DNA of 64,000 nt from Parabacteroides sp. FAFU027 (GCF_022808675.1 NZ_JAKZKV010000003.1:310001-374000); one strand, 5' to 3'. Shown: positions 17,614-27,993, counted from the stretch's first letter. Numbers and translations are program-made. The notes: generated from the sequence alone by a model not told the origin.

Positions 17614-18335
17614 ATCTGATCTATCTGGACGAAGTCCACTCGACAAATCAATATCTGCACGAACTGCTCCAACGCGAAAAATGCGAAGAGGGCACTTGCG
17701 TGCAAACCCGTTTCCAAAAAGCAGGAAGAGGCCAGCAGGGCAATAGCTGGGAATCGGAAGCAGGGAAGAACCTTACTTTCAGCCTGGTTCTCTTCCCGGA
17801 TTTTCTTTCTGCTGTCGATCAGTTTATCTTATCGCAAATGGTATCGCTTGGCATCAAGGAGGTTCTTGACAATTATATGGAGGGAGTTTCTATAAAATGG
17901 CCCAATGACATCTATTGGCACGAAAAGAAGATTGCAGGTATCCTGATCGAAAATAGCCTGATGGGCAGCCATATCGAACACACGGTCATAGGCATTGGCC
18001 TGAATGTGAATCAGGAACTGTTTGTCAGCAGTGCCCCCAATCCGGTTTCGATGAAACAGATTACCGGCAGGGAGTTCAATCTGGAAGCGTTGCTTAACGA
18101 GTTGCTTCAATCCATATTTTCCCAATATCTCAAACTGATTCAGGATGAAGATGGCGATATACGCTTTCGTTATCTGAATTCACTGTATCGCCGCGATGGA
18201 TTTCATAAGTATGCCGATGCAAATGGGGAATTCATGGCCCGCATCGAAAAAGTATCGCAAACCGGTCGTCTTTGCCTGATAACTGATAGCGGAGAACAGC
18301 GCGAGTATTACTTTAAGGAAGTGTCATTTGTTTAG
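17610..18335 (+). CDS. birA: Biotin--[acetyl-CoA-carboxylase] ligase
   Basis: Attaches biotin to carboxylase carrier domains via biotinyl-AMP. The 241 residues carry GRGQQGNSWESEAGKNL (the GRGRxGRxW biotinyl-AMP loop, with variant residues), KWPNDIYW and KIAGILIEN. There is no N-terminal helix-turn-helix, so it is a monofunctional (class I) ligase, not a repressor. The ATG overlaps the preceding serine hydrolase stop (ATGA). A 21-bp tandem repeat array begins immediately after its stop codon. Confidence 0.93.
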   Translation: MNLIYLDEVHSTNQYLHELLQREKCEEGTCVQTRFQKAGRGQQGNSWESEAGKNLTFSLVLFPDFLSAVDQFILSQMVSLGIKEVLDNYMEGVSIKWPNDIYWHEKKIAGILIENSLMGSHIEHTVIGIGLNVNQELFVSSAPNPVSMKQITGREFNLEALLNELLQSIFSQYLKLIQDEDGDIRFRYLNSLYRRDGFHKYADANGEFMARIEKVSQTGRLCLITDSGEQREYYFKEVSFV

Positions 18336-18629
18336 ATTCTGCGACTCACCGGAATTGAGCTACTACCGGGCAGAATTCTCCTGCGACCGACCAGAGTCCT
18401 TCTGCTACCGTACAGAATTGTTCTTCTACCGACTAAAGTAGTGCTGCGACTGACCCGAATTGAGCTACTACCGGGCAGAGTTCTCCTGCGACCGACCAGA
18501 GTCCGTCTGCTACCGTACAGAATTGTTCTTCTACCGACTAAAGTAGTGCTGCGAACGAGCCGAATCGAGCTACTACCGGGCAGAATCCACCTGCGACCGG
18601 ACTGAATTGTTCTGCGACCGACTAATATA
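18336..18629. repeat. Array of 14 imperfect 21-bp tandem repeats
   Basis: Fourteen consecutive 21-bp units fill the space from the base after the birA stop to 18629. The consensus is about STTCTGCGACCGACCAGAATT. Units 2-6 and 7-11 form a higher-order duplication of about 105 bp. Most units have weak dyad symmetry (TTCTG...CAGAA). Because 21 is a multiple of three, a 115-codon frame stays open on the minus strand (heptad repeats such as VGRRTIL). That frame runs through the terminator, so I do not call it a gene. Confidence 0.93.
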
Positions 18630-18647
18630 CATAATCTAATTATAAAA

Positions 18648-18687
18648 ATGAATGCCCCGAAATTGATCTTCCGGGGCATTCATTTTA
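18648..18687. terminator. Bidirectional terminator between birA and a hypothetical gene
   Basis: A perfect 12-bp stem (18648-18659 with 18672-18683) has an A-rich left flank and TTTT on the right, between convergent genes. Confidence 0.85.
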
Positions 18688-18701
18688 AGAGAAAAAGGCA
18701 T

Positions 18702-19160
18702 TTACTCTTCCATTAGTTTATCGAGGAACGAGTCAAGTTCTTTATCAATATCTTTAAACAGGGAATCTTCGATAATCAGGTTGCCATCTTCCAGTAGGTA
18801 AATCTCGGCCTGATGTTCGAAAGATTCGTCCACAAGCAATACCGAAAACGGACGGAGAGGATCAAGCTCTTCAAACTTCGCCAATACATCGGGCTTGGAA
18901 AGCACATCCCGAAGAATATTCTCAATAATCTTGAATATATTCTTTTCGTCAGTGTTATTGATCTCTTCTAACTCTGAAATTTCCATCTCTGCCAGTAACT
19001 GCTCAGAATCGTCATAAACAGCCACATCACTATTAGCGGTATTCAGCTGCACAAAAAGATCGGTAAGGGTACCCGGTTCTTCTTTCTGCTTGTACTTTTC
19101 AGTTGCCTGGCAAATAAGCTCGGAAAGCTTGATATTTACTGTATCATTGATGGCATTCAT
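18702..19160 (-). CDS. Hypothetical acidic protein
   Basis: A 152-residue, strongly acidic protein with no signal peptide or membrane segment. It starts MNAINDTVNIKLSELICQATEKYK and ends in an acidic helix (SLFKDIDKELDSFLDKLMEE). The centre has short strands (PFSVLLVDESFEHQAEIYLLEDGNLIIED). I do not recognise a family. It is transcribed in the same direction as the downstream-facing DUF6340-like gene and starts 32 bp after that gene's stop, so the two may share a transcript. It ends before the bidirectional terminator. Confidence 0.75.
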   Translation of the reverse strand: MNAINDTVNIKLSELICQATEKYKQKEEPGTLTDLFVQLNTANSDVAVYDDSEQLLAEMEISELEEINNTDEKNIFKIIENILRDVLSKPDVLAKFEELDPLRPFSVLLVDESFEHQAEIYLLEDGNLIIEDSLFKDIDKELDSFLDKLMEE

Positions 19161-19191
19161 AGTATTTCGTTTTTGAGGGTTTCTAATTGGT

Positions 19192-20244
19192 TTAACGCAA
19201 CTGGATATCGAGCTTTTGCGAATCGGATTTCCGACGCTGCAGCTCCCGAATGTAACTGTTCAGGTTTTCGGCTTCCGATTGTGCCGCTTCAGACTTCATT
19301 TCCAGAAAATGGGAACGGGATTTCTCAGCCCATTCTATCGCATCATCATATTTATCAGAGATTTCCATATAAAGGGCTAAATTGGATGCCGTAAAAGCTT
19401 TCAGTTTCTTCCGCGTGGAATGCTCGTATATGTATTGCCAGATTGATGCGGCCTCATCCCAACGGTTAGCCTTTACATAGTTGGCTGCGTCATGCATGTT
19501 GATATTGCCGCTGATGTAATAGATACGATCTACTTTATCACTGTAAGGAACCAGCTTTTTCATCATCTTGTCCACACTGTACATAGCCAAATCGTCAAAG
19601 CAGCTCTGTGGAGCGGGGAAATAACGCAAAGCTTCCTGAACGTTATCACCGGAACCATAGTCCTGCCAGAAAAGGCTATCTTGCTGCCGAAGGGTGTATA
19701 ACACCTTCATACCTTTCGGGTCGATGATGCGAACAGAAGGATAAGCCCGCCCGTCCATGGTTATCTTGTACAAGTATTGGTTAGGTTGGTACCTGAGATT
19801 GATATCACTTTCGAACAACATCCTATCCAGCGAAATAATCAAGTCTGGTGAAATGGAATCGTTGATCTCCCTGATCTGATTTCTGCTCAATGGCAAATCT
19901 TCCAGAAAAGTCTTAGAACCCGAACGTGCCAGCCGCTGCTGATACACCTTAAACCACTTCAATGAATTAAGCCTTTTCGCCAGCTCGGAGGTGAACTCTT
20001 CAGCCAGACCAGCTGTATTAATTGCCGGATTAGATTTCTTGATTGTCCCACCATCGAAAACGGAAGCAGAATGACCAAAATCATCGGGTTGGTTGAGCGC
20101 ATTATTAACAACGACAACTTTAGAAACGTTTTCCGGGATAACAATTTCTGCGGGACGCTTTACTTCTATGGTCAGTACAGAGACCGTCTGACAGGAAGAA
20201 AGTAGCAATCCACAAAGGATGACGGAGGTTGACAGAAACTTCAT
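19192..20244 (-). CDS. DUF6340-like lipoprotein with C-terminal TPR-like helices
   Basis: A 350-residue lipoprotein: the signal MKFLSTSVILCGLLLSSC has a clear lipobox, with Cys18. The middle contains a conserved-looking VIPENVSKVVVVNNALNQ segment and ISPDLIISLDRMLFESD, typical of the Bacteroidota DUF6340 group. Residues about 270-335 resemble TPR helices (RWDEAASIWQYIYEHSTRKK, KYDDAIEWAEKSRSHF). It is probably envelope-located. No enzymatic function can be given. It has a good promoter and probably leads a two-gene unit with the acidic hypothetical gene. Confidence 0.8.
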   Translation of the reverse strand: MKFLSTSVILCGLLLSSCQTVSVLTIEVKRPAEIVIPENVSKVVVVNNALNQPDDFGHSASVFDGGTIKKSNPAINTAGLAEEFTSELAKRLNSLKWFKVYQQRLARSGSKTFLEDLPLSRNQIREINDSISPDLIISLDRMLFESDINLRYQPNQYLYKITMDGRAYPSVRIIDPKGMKVLYTLRQQDSLFWQDYGSGDNVQEALRYFPAPQSCFDDLAMYSVDKMMKKLVPYSDKVDRIYYISGNINMHDAANYVKANRWDEAASIWQYIYEHSTRKKLKAFTASNLALYMEISDKYDDAIEWAEKSRSHFLEMKSEAAQSEAENLNSYIRELQRRKSDSQKLDIQLR

Positions 20245-20267
20245 CTTCGGATACAGTTAACTTTTGA

Positions 20268-20297
20268 CAAAGATAGAAATTATACCGGTAAAACAAA
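20268..20297 (-). promoter_or_regulatory. Promoter of the DUF6340-like gene
   Basis: On the minus strand TATCTTTG (20275-20268) with TTTG at 20297-20294 gives an 18-bp spacing, 24 bp before the ATG. Confidence 0.75.
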
Positions 20298-20301
20298 ATG
20301 A

Positions 20302-20333
20302 ACCCCGATAGAGTTTAAAGTTCTACCGGGGCT
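20302..20333 (-). terminator. Terminator of valS
   Basis: CCCCGATAGA pairs with TCTACCGGGG with one mismatch and an A+T-rich loop. Read on the minus strand, TTCATTTTGTTTT follows. It lies about 9 bp after the valS stop. Confidence 0.75.
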
Positions 20334-20341
20334 CAAATGGA

Positions 20342-22966
20342 TTATTTCTGTAAGGCTGCGATACTTTCTTCGAGCGATTTGATTTTACTCTCGGCATCTG
20401 CCTGTTTTTTGCGTTCCATTTCGACGACTTTCTCAGGAGCACCGCTAACGAATTTTTCGTTGCTCAGCTTTTTCATCACTGAAACGAGGAATCCTTTGTT
20501 GTATTCCAGTTCTTCAGTCAGTTTTTTGATCTCTTCTTCCACATTGAGCATATTGCCCAGAGGAACAGCGTACTCGGTGGTTCCAACCAGGAAGGATACC
20601 GCTCCGGCTGATTTCTCGGCACATTTGCTTAATGCTGCAAGGTTACTCAGTTTGAGAATAACCGCATCGTAAGCAGAGTTATGTTCTCCCAGAATCTCGA
20701 GTTCCACAGTTTCTTTCTGAGGAATATTCTTTTGTGCACGTACATTACGAACTCCGGTAATCACATCTTTGGCTGCTTCGATGTCACCAATCAGTTTCGC
20801 ATCGAATGCTTTGGCTTCAGGAAGCAATTGAGTCATCAGACTCTCACCCGCTTTGCGCTCGTAAGTCGCCTGCCAAAGCTCTTCGGTGATGAATGGCATA
20901 TATGGGTGAAGCAATTTCAGCAAAGCGTCAAAGAATCCAAGAGTAGCTTCATAAGTCGCTTTGTCAATAGGCAACTGGTAACCCGGCTTAATCATCTCCA
21001 AATACCAGGAAGAGAATTCGTCCCAGAAGAGTTTATAAACTTCCATCAACGCTTCCGAGATGCGGTATTTATCCATCGAATAATTTACAACCTCGATGGT
21101 TTTGCTCAACAACGCATCAAACCATTTCACCGCAATGGCAGCCGATTCAGGTTGAGCCAGAGTTTCGTCCACTTGCCAGCCTTTTACCAGACGGAAGGCA
21201 TTCCAGATTTTATTGTTGAAGTTACGTCCCTGCTCGCAAAGCGCTTCGTCGAAGTGGATGTCGTTACCGGCAGGAGCTGCCAACATCAAGCCCATACGCA
21301 CACCGTCAGCACCGAAGTTTTTAATCAGGTCAAGCGGCTCGGGCGAATTACCCAACGATTTTGACATCTTGCGGCCCAGCTTATCACGAACGATACCGGT
21401 CAGGTAAACATTCTTGAACGGCATATCGCCGCGGTATTCGTAACCCGAGATAATCATACGAGCCACCCAGAAGAAAAGGATGTCCGGTCCGGTTACCAGG
21501 TCGTTGGTTGGATAATAGTATTTGATTTCCTCGTTTTCAGGATTGCTGATGCCGTCAAATACGGAAATCGGCCACAACCAGGAAGAGAACCAGGTATCCA
21601 GACAGTCTTCATCCTGACGAAGGTCAGCCAGTTGTAGGTCAGCATTACCGGTTTTCTCGCGAGCCAGTTCCACAGCCTGTTCGGGAGTTTCCGCTACCAC
21701 GTAACCACCTTGTGGCAGGAAGTAAGCCGGGATGCGATGTCCCCACCAGAGCTGACGTGAAATACACCAGTCTTTCACATTCTCCATCCAGTGACGGTAG
21801 GTGTTTTTGAATTTGGCAGGAACCAGTTTGATGTCGTCGTTCATGACAGAATCAAGCGCCGGCTTTGCCAACTGCTCCATTTTGAGGAACCACTGCATCG
21901 AAAGTTTAGGCTCGATAGGCACGTGAGTACGCTCTGAGAAACCTACTTTATTGGTGTATGGTTCTACCTTTTCCATCAAATCAGCATTAATTAAATCCTG
22001 CTCGATTTGCTTACGAAGGTCGAAACGATCCATTCCCACGTAGATGCCCACTTTATCGTTGATGGTTCCGTTATCATTGAAAATGTCGATGGTCTCGAGG
22101 TTGTATTTTTCACCAAGCATGTAGTCGTTTACATCGTGTGCCGGAGTTACTTTCAGACAACCGGTTCCAAATTCAACATCCACATATTCGTCCTCGATCA
22201 CAGGAATCTCACGACCAACGATAGGAACGATTACTTTTTTTCCTTTCAGATGGGCGTTTTTCGGATCATTCGGATTGATACACATAGCGGTATCTCCGAG
22301 GATGGTTTCCGGACGGGTAGTTGCTACTACTGCGTAAGTACCGTCTTCTCCAGCCACTTTATAGCGCAGGTAATAAAGTTTACCTTGTTGTTCTTTGTAA
22401 ATCACCTCCTCATCAGAAAGAGCAGTCAACGCTTTCGGGTCCCAGTTCACCATACGAACGCCACGGTAGATCAGGCCTTTGTTGAACAAGTCAACAAATA
22501 CTTTCAATACACTTTCAGAACGTGGATCATCCATCGTAAAACAGGTACGATCCCAATCACAGGAAGCACCCAGCTTTTTCAATTGTTCCAGGATAATGCC
22601 GCCGTGTTTATGCGTCCATTCCCATGCATGTTTCAGGAACTCTTCACGGGTGAGGTCTGTCTTTTTGACACCTTCTTCAGCAAGTTTTGCAACCACTTTC
22701 GCCTCCGTAGCTATAGATGCGTGATCGGTACCCGGTACCCAACAGGCATTCTTTCCCATCATGCGGGCGCGACGGACGAGGATATCCTGAATGGTATTAT
22801 TAAGCATGTGCCCCATGTGGAGCACGCCGGTTACATTGGGCGGCGGGATAACGATGCAATAAGGTTCGCGATGGTCGGGTTTCGACTTAAACAATTCGTT
22901 TGCCATCCAGTAGTCATACCATTTCTGCTCTACTTCGGCCGGATTGTATTTACTTGCTAATTCCAT
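20342..22966 (-). CDS. valS: Valine--tRNA ligase
   Basis: Class I aminoacyl-tRNA synthetase that charges tRNA-Val. The 874 residues include the HIGH-type motif in [16 protein letters not shown], the editing domain ([19 protein letters not shown]), the KMSKS loop in [16 protein letters not shown], the anticodon-binding region and a C-terminal coiled coil (about 805-874) typical of ValRS. Length matches the family. It is monocistronic, with an upstream TACCTTTG element at 23055-23048 and its own terminator. Confidence 0.98.
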   Translation of the reverse strand: MELASKYNPAEVEQKWYDYWMANELFKSKPDHREPYCIVIPPPNVTGVLHMGHMLNNTIQDILVRRARMMGKNACWVPGTDHASIATEAKVVAKLAEEGVKKTDLTREEFLKHAWEWTHKHGGIILEQLKKLGASCDWDRTCFTMDDPRSESVLKVFVDLFNKGLIYRGVRMVNWDPKALTALSDEEVIYKEQQGKLYYLRYKVAGEDGTYAVVATTRPETILGDTAMCINPNDPKNAHLKGKKVIVPIVGREIPVIEDEYVDVEFGTGCLKVTPAHDVNDYMLGEKYNLETIDIFNDNGTINDKVGIYVGMDRFDLRKQIEQDLINADLMEKVEPYTNKVGFSERTHVPIEPKLSMQWFLKMEQLAKPALDSVMNDDIKLVPAKFKNTYRHWMENVKDWCISRQLWWGHRIPAYFLPQGGYVVAETPEQAVELAREKTGNADLQLADLRQDEDCLDTWFSSWLWPISVFDGISNPENEEIKYYYPTNDLVTGPDILFFWVARMIISGYEYRGDMPFKNVYLTGIVRDKLGRKMSKSLGNSPEPLDLIKNFGADGVRMGLMLAAPAGNDIHFDEALCEQGRNFNNKIWNAFRLVKGWQVDETLAQPESAAIAVKWFDALLSKTIEVVNYSMDKYRISEALMEVYKLFWDEFSSWYLEMIKPGYQLPIDKATYEATLGFFDALLKLLHPYMPFITEELWQATYERKAGESLMTQLLPEAKAFDAKLIGDIEAAKDVITGVRNVRAQKNIPQKETVELEILGEHNSAYDAVILKLSNLAALSKCAEKSAGAVSFLVGTTEYAVPLGNMLNVEEEIKKLTEELEYNKGFLVSVMKKLSNEKFVSGAPEKVVEMERKKQADAESKIKSLEESIAALQK

Positions 22967-23047
22967 TGGTGATATATTATTATTCTGAATTTCAACTGAT
23001 TTATGTCCTTTATTGATAAGTCATGGACAAACAATATTTTAGGCGGA

Positions 23048-23055
23048 CAAAGGTA
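23048..23055 (-). promoter_or_regulatory. -7 promoter element of valS
   Basis: TACCTTTG on the minus strand matches TAnnTTTG and lies 81 bp before the valS ATG. No well-spaced -33 element is visible. Confidence 0.6.
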
Positions 23056-23262
23056 CAAAAAAAATGCGTATTGATTCGCGGGCAAATAAAAGAGAGGGAT
23101 CGTTAATTGTTGCATCCCCGACATACTTTTAGAAGCAAATTTTCACTATCCAAGCAAGCACAAAAAGGTTATATATATTTAAACACAAACACGCAAAAGC
23201 GCCAATATTGTTAATATATCATTTATGCAGTTAACAGCAAAATAATTTCTAATATAAATTTC

Positions 23263-23270
23263 TACCTTTG
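23263..23270 (+). promoter_or_regulatory. -7 promoter element of the NHL-repeat protein gene
   Basis: TACCTTTG matches the consensus and sits inside a small inverted repeat (TTTCTAC...GTAGAAA). It implies a leader of about 175 nt before the ATG at 23453. Confidence 0.55.
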
Positions 23271-23452
23271 TAGAAAGGACAAATTAATCATTGTTTACAA
23301 CACACTTGGCCTTTTGAATTTATTTTTTATCAAAATATCCGGTATAGCCTTGAGCTACTTAAACTGGAACAAATAAAGATAAACCCTCCAGGTGTGAAGC
23401 CTAGATGGATATTGTGATTTTAGAATAGAAGAAGGTATTTAATTTTAAGGTT
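23271..23452 (+). other. Long A+T-rich untranslated leader
   Basis: No gene is seen in 22967-23452. The part downstream of the -7 element is an A+T-rich leader. I recognise no riboswitch or strong hairpin in it. Confidence 0.4.
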
Positions 23453-26400
23453 ATGAAGAGGTTATTTCTACTAGGAGTTATCTTAGGGGTGAGTTGGAAG
23501 ATTTCTGCACAACTACCTGAATTTAGTTACGTTACTCCTCAATTTTACAAATTGGGGAAAATGATTCAAACATTACAACCGACGGACAAAGGTGGGCTAG
23601 TAACCGGAGGATTTCAGGTTTCATCCATAGCAGGAGATGGCTCAAAAGGGGCAATTAATGCTGAGGGAGTACTTGCTAGCTTCAATCAACCCAGCGGTGT
23701 CGTTGTTGACAAAGATGGAAACATATTTGTTGCGGATCAGCTTAATCATCAGATAAGGAAAATCAGTAAAAATGGGCTGGTAACTTCGTTTGCTGGCAGT
23801 GGAAAAGCCGGATTTAAAGATGGGTACCAGACTGAAGCTATGTTTTATTATCCAACAGGGCTTGCAATAGACAAAAATGGGAATCTATTTGTTGCAGATA
23901 CTTACAACCACAGAATCCGAAAAATATCTCCAAACGGAATTGTATCTACAATAGCGGGAAGCGGGAAATCCGGTAATATCGACGGACAATCCAACAATGC
24001 ATGCTTTAATTTCCCAATGAGTGTAGTTAGTGATAACTCCGGTAATATTTTCGTTACCGATTTTGGGAATTGTACTATTCGAGAAATTTCCGAAGACGGA
24101 AACGTCAGCACTTTTGCAGGAAGTGGGTTTATAAGTGATGTAGATGGAATTGGCACAGATGCTAGTTTTAACTATCCGACCGGAATCACCATTGATAATT
24201 TGGGCAACTTATTTGTTGTTGATAGAGGGAATAATAAAATAAAGAAAATCACACCCGACCATACAGTTTTCACATTTACTGGAAATGGTCAATCAGGTCA
24301 AATAGACGGTTCTGCTGACATTGCTCAATTTAACAATCCTTATGGCATCTCTATTGATCAAAATGGGAATTTGTATGTAACAGATGTTGATAACAACGCA
24401 ATCCGTAAAATTTCTACGACCGGAAATGTATCTACAATTACCGGACAAGGGATAGCAGGCAGTACAGATGGTTTTATCAAAAATGCAACCTTAAACTCAC
24501 CCAGCGGAATTGCCGTTGACACAAGTGGGGTAATCATTTTTGCCGACCAATTAAATAACAAAATAAGAAAAATAACCCGATCCCCTTTATACAAAATAAC
24601 TCCGGAGTTATCTTCTGGATTGTATTTTGACGAAAAAACAGGCTCCATCAATGGAACTCCCACAGTAACTTCTCCAGCTACTACATATACCATTATCGGT
24701 ACTAACGATTTCGGAAGCTATCAAACTAAAATCAATATAACAGTTTACGACACCCTTACGGCACCTACTGTTACAACTCAAGAAGTAAGTGATATATCGT
24801 GTTCGACTGCAGTTGGTCATGGTACAATAGAAAACCTGGGAATGCCATACCCGACTTCATATGGAATATGCTGGAATACGACAGGTACCCCCACAATCGA
24901 AGATCAACATACAGACAATGGTAATGCAACAGATACAGGAGCTTTCGTATCTACTGTAAGTGATTTAGCATACAATACTACTTTCTATGTCAGAGCTTAT
25001 GCTACAAACGGAGCCGGTACGAGTTATGGAAATGAAGTCAGTTTTACTACAAAAAAATGTCAGTTAACGGCTAATGCTCCAGTTATTACCCTTTCAAAAA
25101 CGTATGATTCAACGGTGAAAGCTTTGATTGATTCTTCAAGTGTTCATTTAAGCAACTTGGCCAGCAATGATCAGGTCACTCTTTCTTGCTCCGCCTCATA
25201 CGACAGTAAAAATACAGGAAATGATAAAAAAATCACCGTATCTTATACAATTTCAGGACCTGACGCATATAAATATATTGCACCAGAAGACTATTTTTCT
25301 ACAAATGGTTCAATTACACCTATTGCTTTAACTGGGCTAAATGCAACAGTCAATAATAAAATATATGACGGCAATACTTCTGTTAATATCTCTGATGTAT
25401 ATCCGATTGGGATTATTGACGGGGATCAAGTTGGCATCACAATAAACAACGCTCATTTCTCTGACAAGAATGTAGGCTTAAACAAATCGGTGATTATACC
25501 AGAGCTAAGTATTACCGGAGCAGATGCAAATAATTATACACTTCCTCAGCTTCCATCACTTAACGCGTCAATATCCAAAAGACAGCTGATAATAGAGTCG
25601 ACCCAGGTAACTACGAACAAAATGCATGATGCAACAACTACAGCCAATATCATCTCAACAGGATCCTTATCCAATTTGGTAAGTGGAGATGATATACAGG
25701 TTTCTGCTCAGGCAAATTATGATTCTCCTGAAATTGGTTCTGATAAAGTAATTACTGTAACTTATATATTGTCAGGAAAGGACACTGCAAACTATGACGC
25801 ACCCAAAGCATTAGTAATTTCCAATGCAATAATATCTGATAAAGTTACGATACAATCATTGCAACCTTATCTTCAAGAATGCGAAACGTCGAGTTTTAAG
25901 ATGGATTATGTAACTCAAAGTGGCACCCCCACTCAGTACAAAATCACATTTAATGACAAAGCGCTATCTGCAGGATTTATTAATACAGAATTCTCTAATT
26001 TACCGTCGGCTTCCATTAATGGGACATTAACGATACCGATTCCTCAAGGGGCAAAATACGGTAACTATTCCGGTACATTAATTATGAGAAATGCATTAGG
26101 CATTGAAAGTACCCCTTATCCTTTTAATTTCAAGATTGACGTTTCGGCTGATCAGCTAATTACGAAATTTGGTAATATAATTCTGATCAACAATACCGAG
26201 AATGATTTTATATCTTATCAATGGTTTAAAAACGGAAATTCCATCGTTGGAGCAACAGAGCAGTATTATTATGATCCAAACGATCTTGATGGTATTTATT
26301 CTTTACAAGTAACAACAAAAGACGGATCAATATTCAATACATGCCCTAAAACAATAAATAAAGCTGCCTCATCTCAACCAGTAGCGAAAGTATACCCCAA

Positions 26401-26632
26401 TCCTCTAAATGCGAATCAGTCTTGCTCTATTGTTTTTGAAGGAATGGATCAAAAAGATATTGAGAATACCGATATTACAATTTTCAACAGCGAAGGAAAA
26501 GCGATTTACACGCAAAGTAAAGTTGAGAAAATAACTACTCTGAATTTATCTCTACCCAGTGGTACTTATATCGGACAAGCCAAATCAGAAAAAGGATTTA
26601 ACCAAACCTTTAAGCTCATCGTTACAAAATGA
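23453..26632 (+). CDS. Large secreted NHL-repeat protein with MBG-like domains and type IX sorting domain
   Basis: A 1059-residue exported protein. A signal peptide ends near SAQ (residue 20). Residues about 60-385 hold six NHL-type repeats of the form FNxPxGIAVDxxGNLFVADxxNHxIRKI, expected to form a beta-propeller. A putative Ig-like segment (about 385-450) is followed by a fibronectin-type region, then several MBG/YDG-like domains (NNKIYDGNTSVNISDVYP), and an Ig-like module (SYQWFKNGNSIVGATEQYYY). The last 80 residues (VYPNPLNANQSCSIVFEG to the C-terminal LIVTK) match a type A C-terminal domain for type IX secretion. It is likely a cell-surface adhesin or ligand-binding protein. It is A+T-richer than its neighbours. 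Confidence 0.88.
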   Translation: MKRLFLLGVILGVSWKISAQLPEFSYVTPQFYKLGKMIQTLQPTDKGGLVTGGFQVSSIAGDGSKGAINAEGVLASFNQPSGVVVDKDGNIFVADQLNHQIRKISKNGLVTSFAGSGKAGFKDGYQTEAMFYYPTGLAIDKNGNLFVADTYNHRIRKISPNGIVSTIAGSGKSGNIDGQSNNACFNFPMSVVSDNSGNIFVTDFGNCTIREISEDGNVSTFAGSGFISDVDGIGTDASFNYPTGITIDNLGNLFVVDRGNNKIKKITPDHTVFTFTGNGQSGQIDGSADIAQFNNPYGISIDQNGNLYVTDVDNNAIRKISTTGNVSTITGQGIAGSTDGFIKNATLNSPSGIAVDTSGVIIFADQLNNKIRKITRSPLYKITPELSSGLYFDEKTGSINGTPTVTSPATTYTIIGTNDFGSYQTKINITVYDTLTAPTVTTQEVSDISCSTAVGHGTIENLGMPYPTSYGICWNTTGTPTIEDQHTDNGNATDTGAFVSTVSDLAYNTTFYVRAYATNGAGTSYGNEVSFTTKKCQLTANAPVITLSKTYDSTVKALIDSSSVHLSNLASNDQVTLSCSASYDSKNTGNDKKITVSYTISGPDAYKYIAPEDYFSTNGSITPIALTGLNATVNNKIYDGNTSVNISDVYPIGIIDGDQVGITINNAHFSDKNVGLNKSVIIPELSITGADANNYTLPQLPSLNASISKRQLIIESTQVTTNKMHDATTTANIISTGSLSNLVSGDDIQVSAQANYDSPEIGSDKVITVTYILSGKDTANYDAPKALVISNAIISDKVTIQSLQPYLQECETSSFKMDYVTQSGTPTQYKITFNDKALSAGFINTEFSNLPSASINGTLTIPIPQGAKYGNYSGTLIMRNALGIESTPYPFNFKIDVSADQLITKFGNIILINNTENDFISYQWFKNGNSIVGATEQYYYDPNDLDGIYSLQVTTKDGSIFNTCPKTINKAASSQPVAKVYPNPLNANQSCSIVFEGMDQKDIENTDITIFNSEGKAIYTQSKVEKITTLNLSLPSGTYIGQAKSEKGFNQTFKLIVTK

Positions 26633-26670
26633 GCTTCATTGAAATGATAAAACCTGTAATAACTGATAAG

Positions 26671-27993
26671 ATGAAAAAGATACTTATAACTATATTTCTC
26701 TTAATTCCATGTATAGCATTACGCTCTCAAGATGCTAAAGATTATTTTTCAATTCTTGGAGGGGGAGGCGTCCATAATCTAAAGTATAGCTTTCAGGAGA
26801 GTTCCAATCATTTTCAAGGAAGTGCAGGTTATCTGCTTAACGTCAACTATTCACACTTTCTAAATTCCAACTGGGGGATATCAACAGGAATTGGAGCCAG
26901 CACCTATTCCGGACATTCAATTCTGAATTTTACGTCTAAGAACATGGAGACAGACTTTGAAAACGATTCGTATGAATTTCGGGCAAAATTTCAAAACTGG
27001 GAAGAAAAGCAATATGGTCTTTTTTGGGAAATCCCATTAACTCTTCAATTCCGACAAAGATTGAGTAATAAAGATCATTTATTATTAGGACTCGGAGGTA
27101 AGATTTCTTCTCCATTCAAAACTACCTATAAAGTCACAGGTGGAGAAATTACAACCACCGGATATTATAGCCAATGGAATGTGGAGTTTAGTAATCTGCC
27201 TCAATACGGGTTTACCACAATATCCAATCGTCCAAAAGGAGATTTAACAATGAAAACATCCTATGCACTGACAGTTGATTTAGGAACTCTTCATCAATTA
27301 AATAATCACATTGGTATATATCTGGGAGGTTATCTTAATTATGGATTAAACAATATACTTCTGAAAGAAAACAAATTAATATACGAATCCAACGGCAATT
27401 ATAATGGAGTTTTGAGTTCGTCTCAAGTCAACGACGTCAAACAATTTGCATATGGGGTCAAAGTTGGGGTATATTTCGCTTTAGGGAAGAAAAAGAAAAA
27501 TTCAGACCAAATACTTAGCGAGCAGCCTCCGAGGAAAGTAAAAAATATTTCTGATCAAAATAACAAACTAACTCAGGCTTCAAATCAGTCTATTGATTCA
27601 ATAGAAAATGAGTCCTCTACTGAAAATAATAAACCACTGAAAACAAAAGGCAAAAATGACCGCAATAAGGACAATACGCCATCTCTGATTCAGGAAAAAA
27701 TAAAGATAGTAAGTGATCAGCAATCAAACTCAGGAACTGACTCAATACAATTGAAAAGGTATTCTGTTGTTATAGGCAGTTTCATCTATAAGACAAATGC
27801 ATTGAAACTAAAATCCAAAATGGAAAATGAAGGGTATAAAATAGTTCTGGCATTAAATGAACAGCAAATGTTCAGAGTTATTATAGCAACTTTTGATAAA
27901 GTAGAAGATGCTGTCAAAGAATGTCGACGTATCAGAAACAAATATACTCCACAATTTTATGATATCTGGATTCTGAAGAAGATAAACAATTAA
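26671..27993 (+). CDS. Outer-membrane beta-barrel protein with C-terminal SPOR domain
   Basis: From ATG 26671 it has 440 residues, starting with a signal peptide (MKKILITIFLLIPCIALRSQ). The frame extends to 26629, but that start would put 14 residues before the signal, so 26671 is preferred. Residues about 20-275 alternate in a barrel-like pattern, with repeated YG, GIG and aromatic ends. A charged Ser/Asn/Lys-rich linker (about 280-365) leads to a SPOR domain (about 370-440, RYSVVIGSFIYKTNALKLKS), which binds denuded peptidoglycan glycan strands. It directly follows the NHL-repeat gene and is probably cotranscribed, so the two products may work together at the surface. Confidence 0.8.
   Translation: MKKILITIFLLIPCIALRSQDAKDYFSILGGGGVHNLKYSFQESSNHFQGSAGYLLNVNYSHFLNSNWGISTGIGASTYSGHSILNFTSKNMETDFENDSYEFRAKFQNWEEKQYGLFWEIPLTLQFRQRLSNKDHLLLGLGGKISSPFKTTYKVTGGEITTTGYYSQWNVEFSNLPQYGFTTISNRPKGDLTMKTSYALTVDLGTLHQLNNHIGIYLGGYLNYGLNNILLKENKLIYESNGNYNGVLSSSQVNDVKQFAYGVKVGVYFALGKKKKNSDQILSEQPPRKVKNISDQNNKLTQASNQSIDSIENESSTENNKPLKTKGKNDRNKDNTPSLIQEKIKIVSDQQSNSGTDSIQLKRYSVVIGSFIYKTNALKLKSKMENEGYKIVLALNEQQMFRVIIATFDKVEDAVKECRRIRNKYTPQFYDIWILKKINN

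Noticed and set aside
18332-18679. A 115-codon minus-strand frame with VGRRT-type heptad repeats
   Set aside because: It is open only because the 21-bp DNA repeat is a multiple of three. It passes through a terminator hairpin and overlaps the end of birA.
22007-22960. A 317-codon plus-strand frame opposite valS
   Set aside because: Shadow of the well-supported valS reading frame, with no recognisable domain.
23271-23452. Riboswitch in the leader of the NHL-repeat gene
   Set aside because: No known aptamer core or strong conserved hairpin was recognised.
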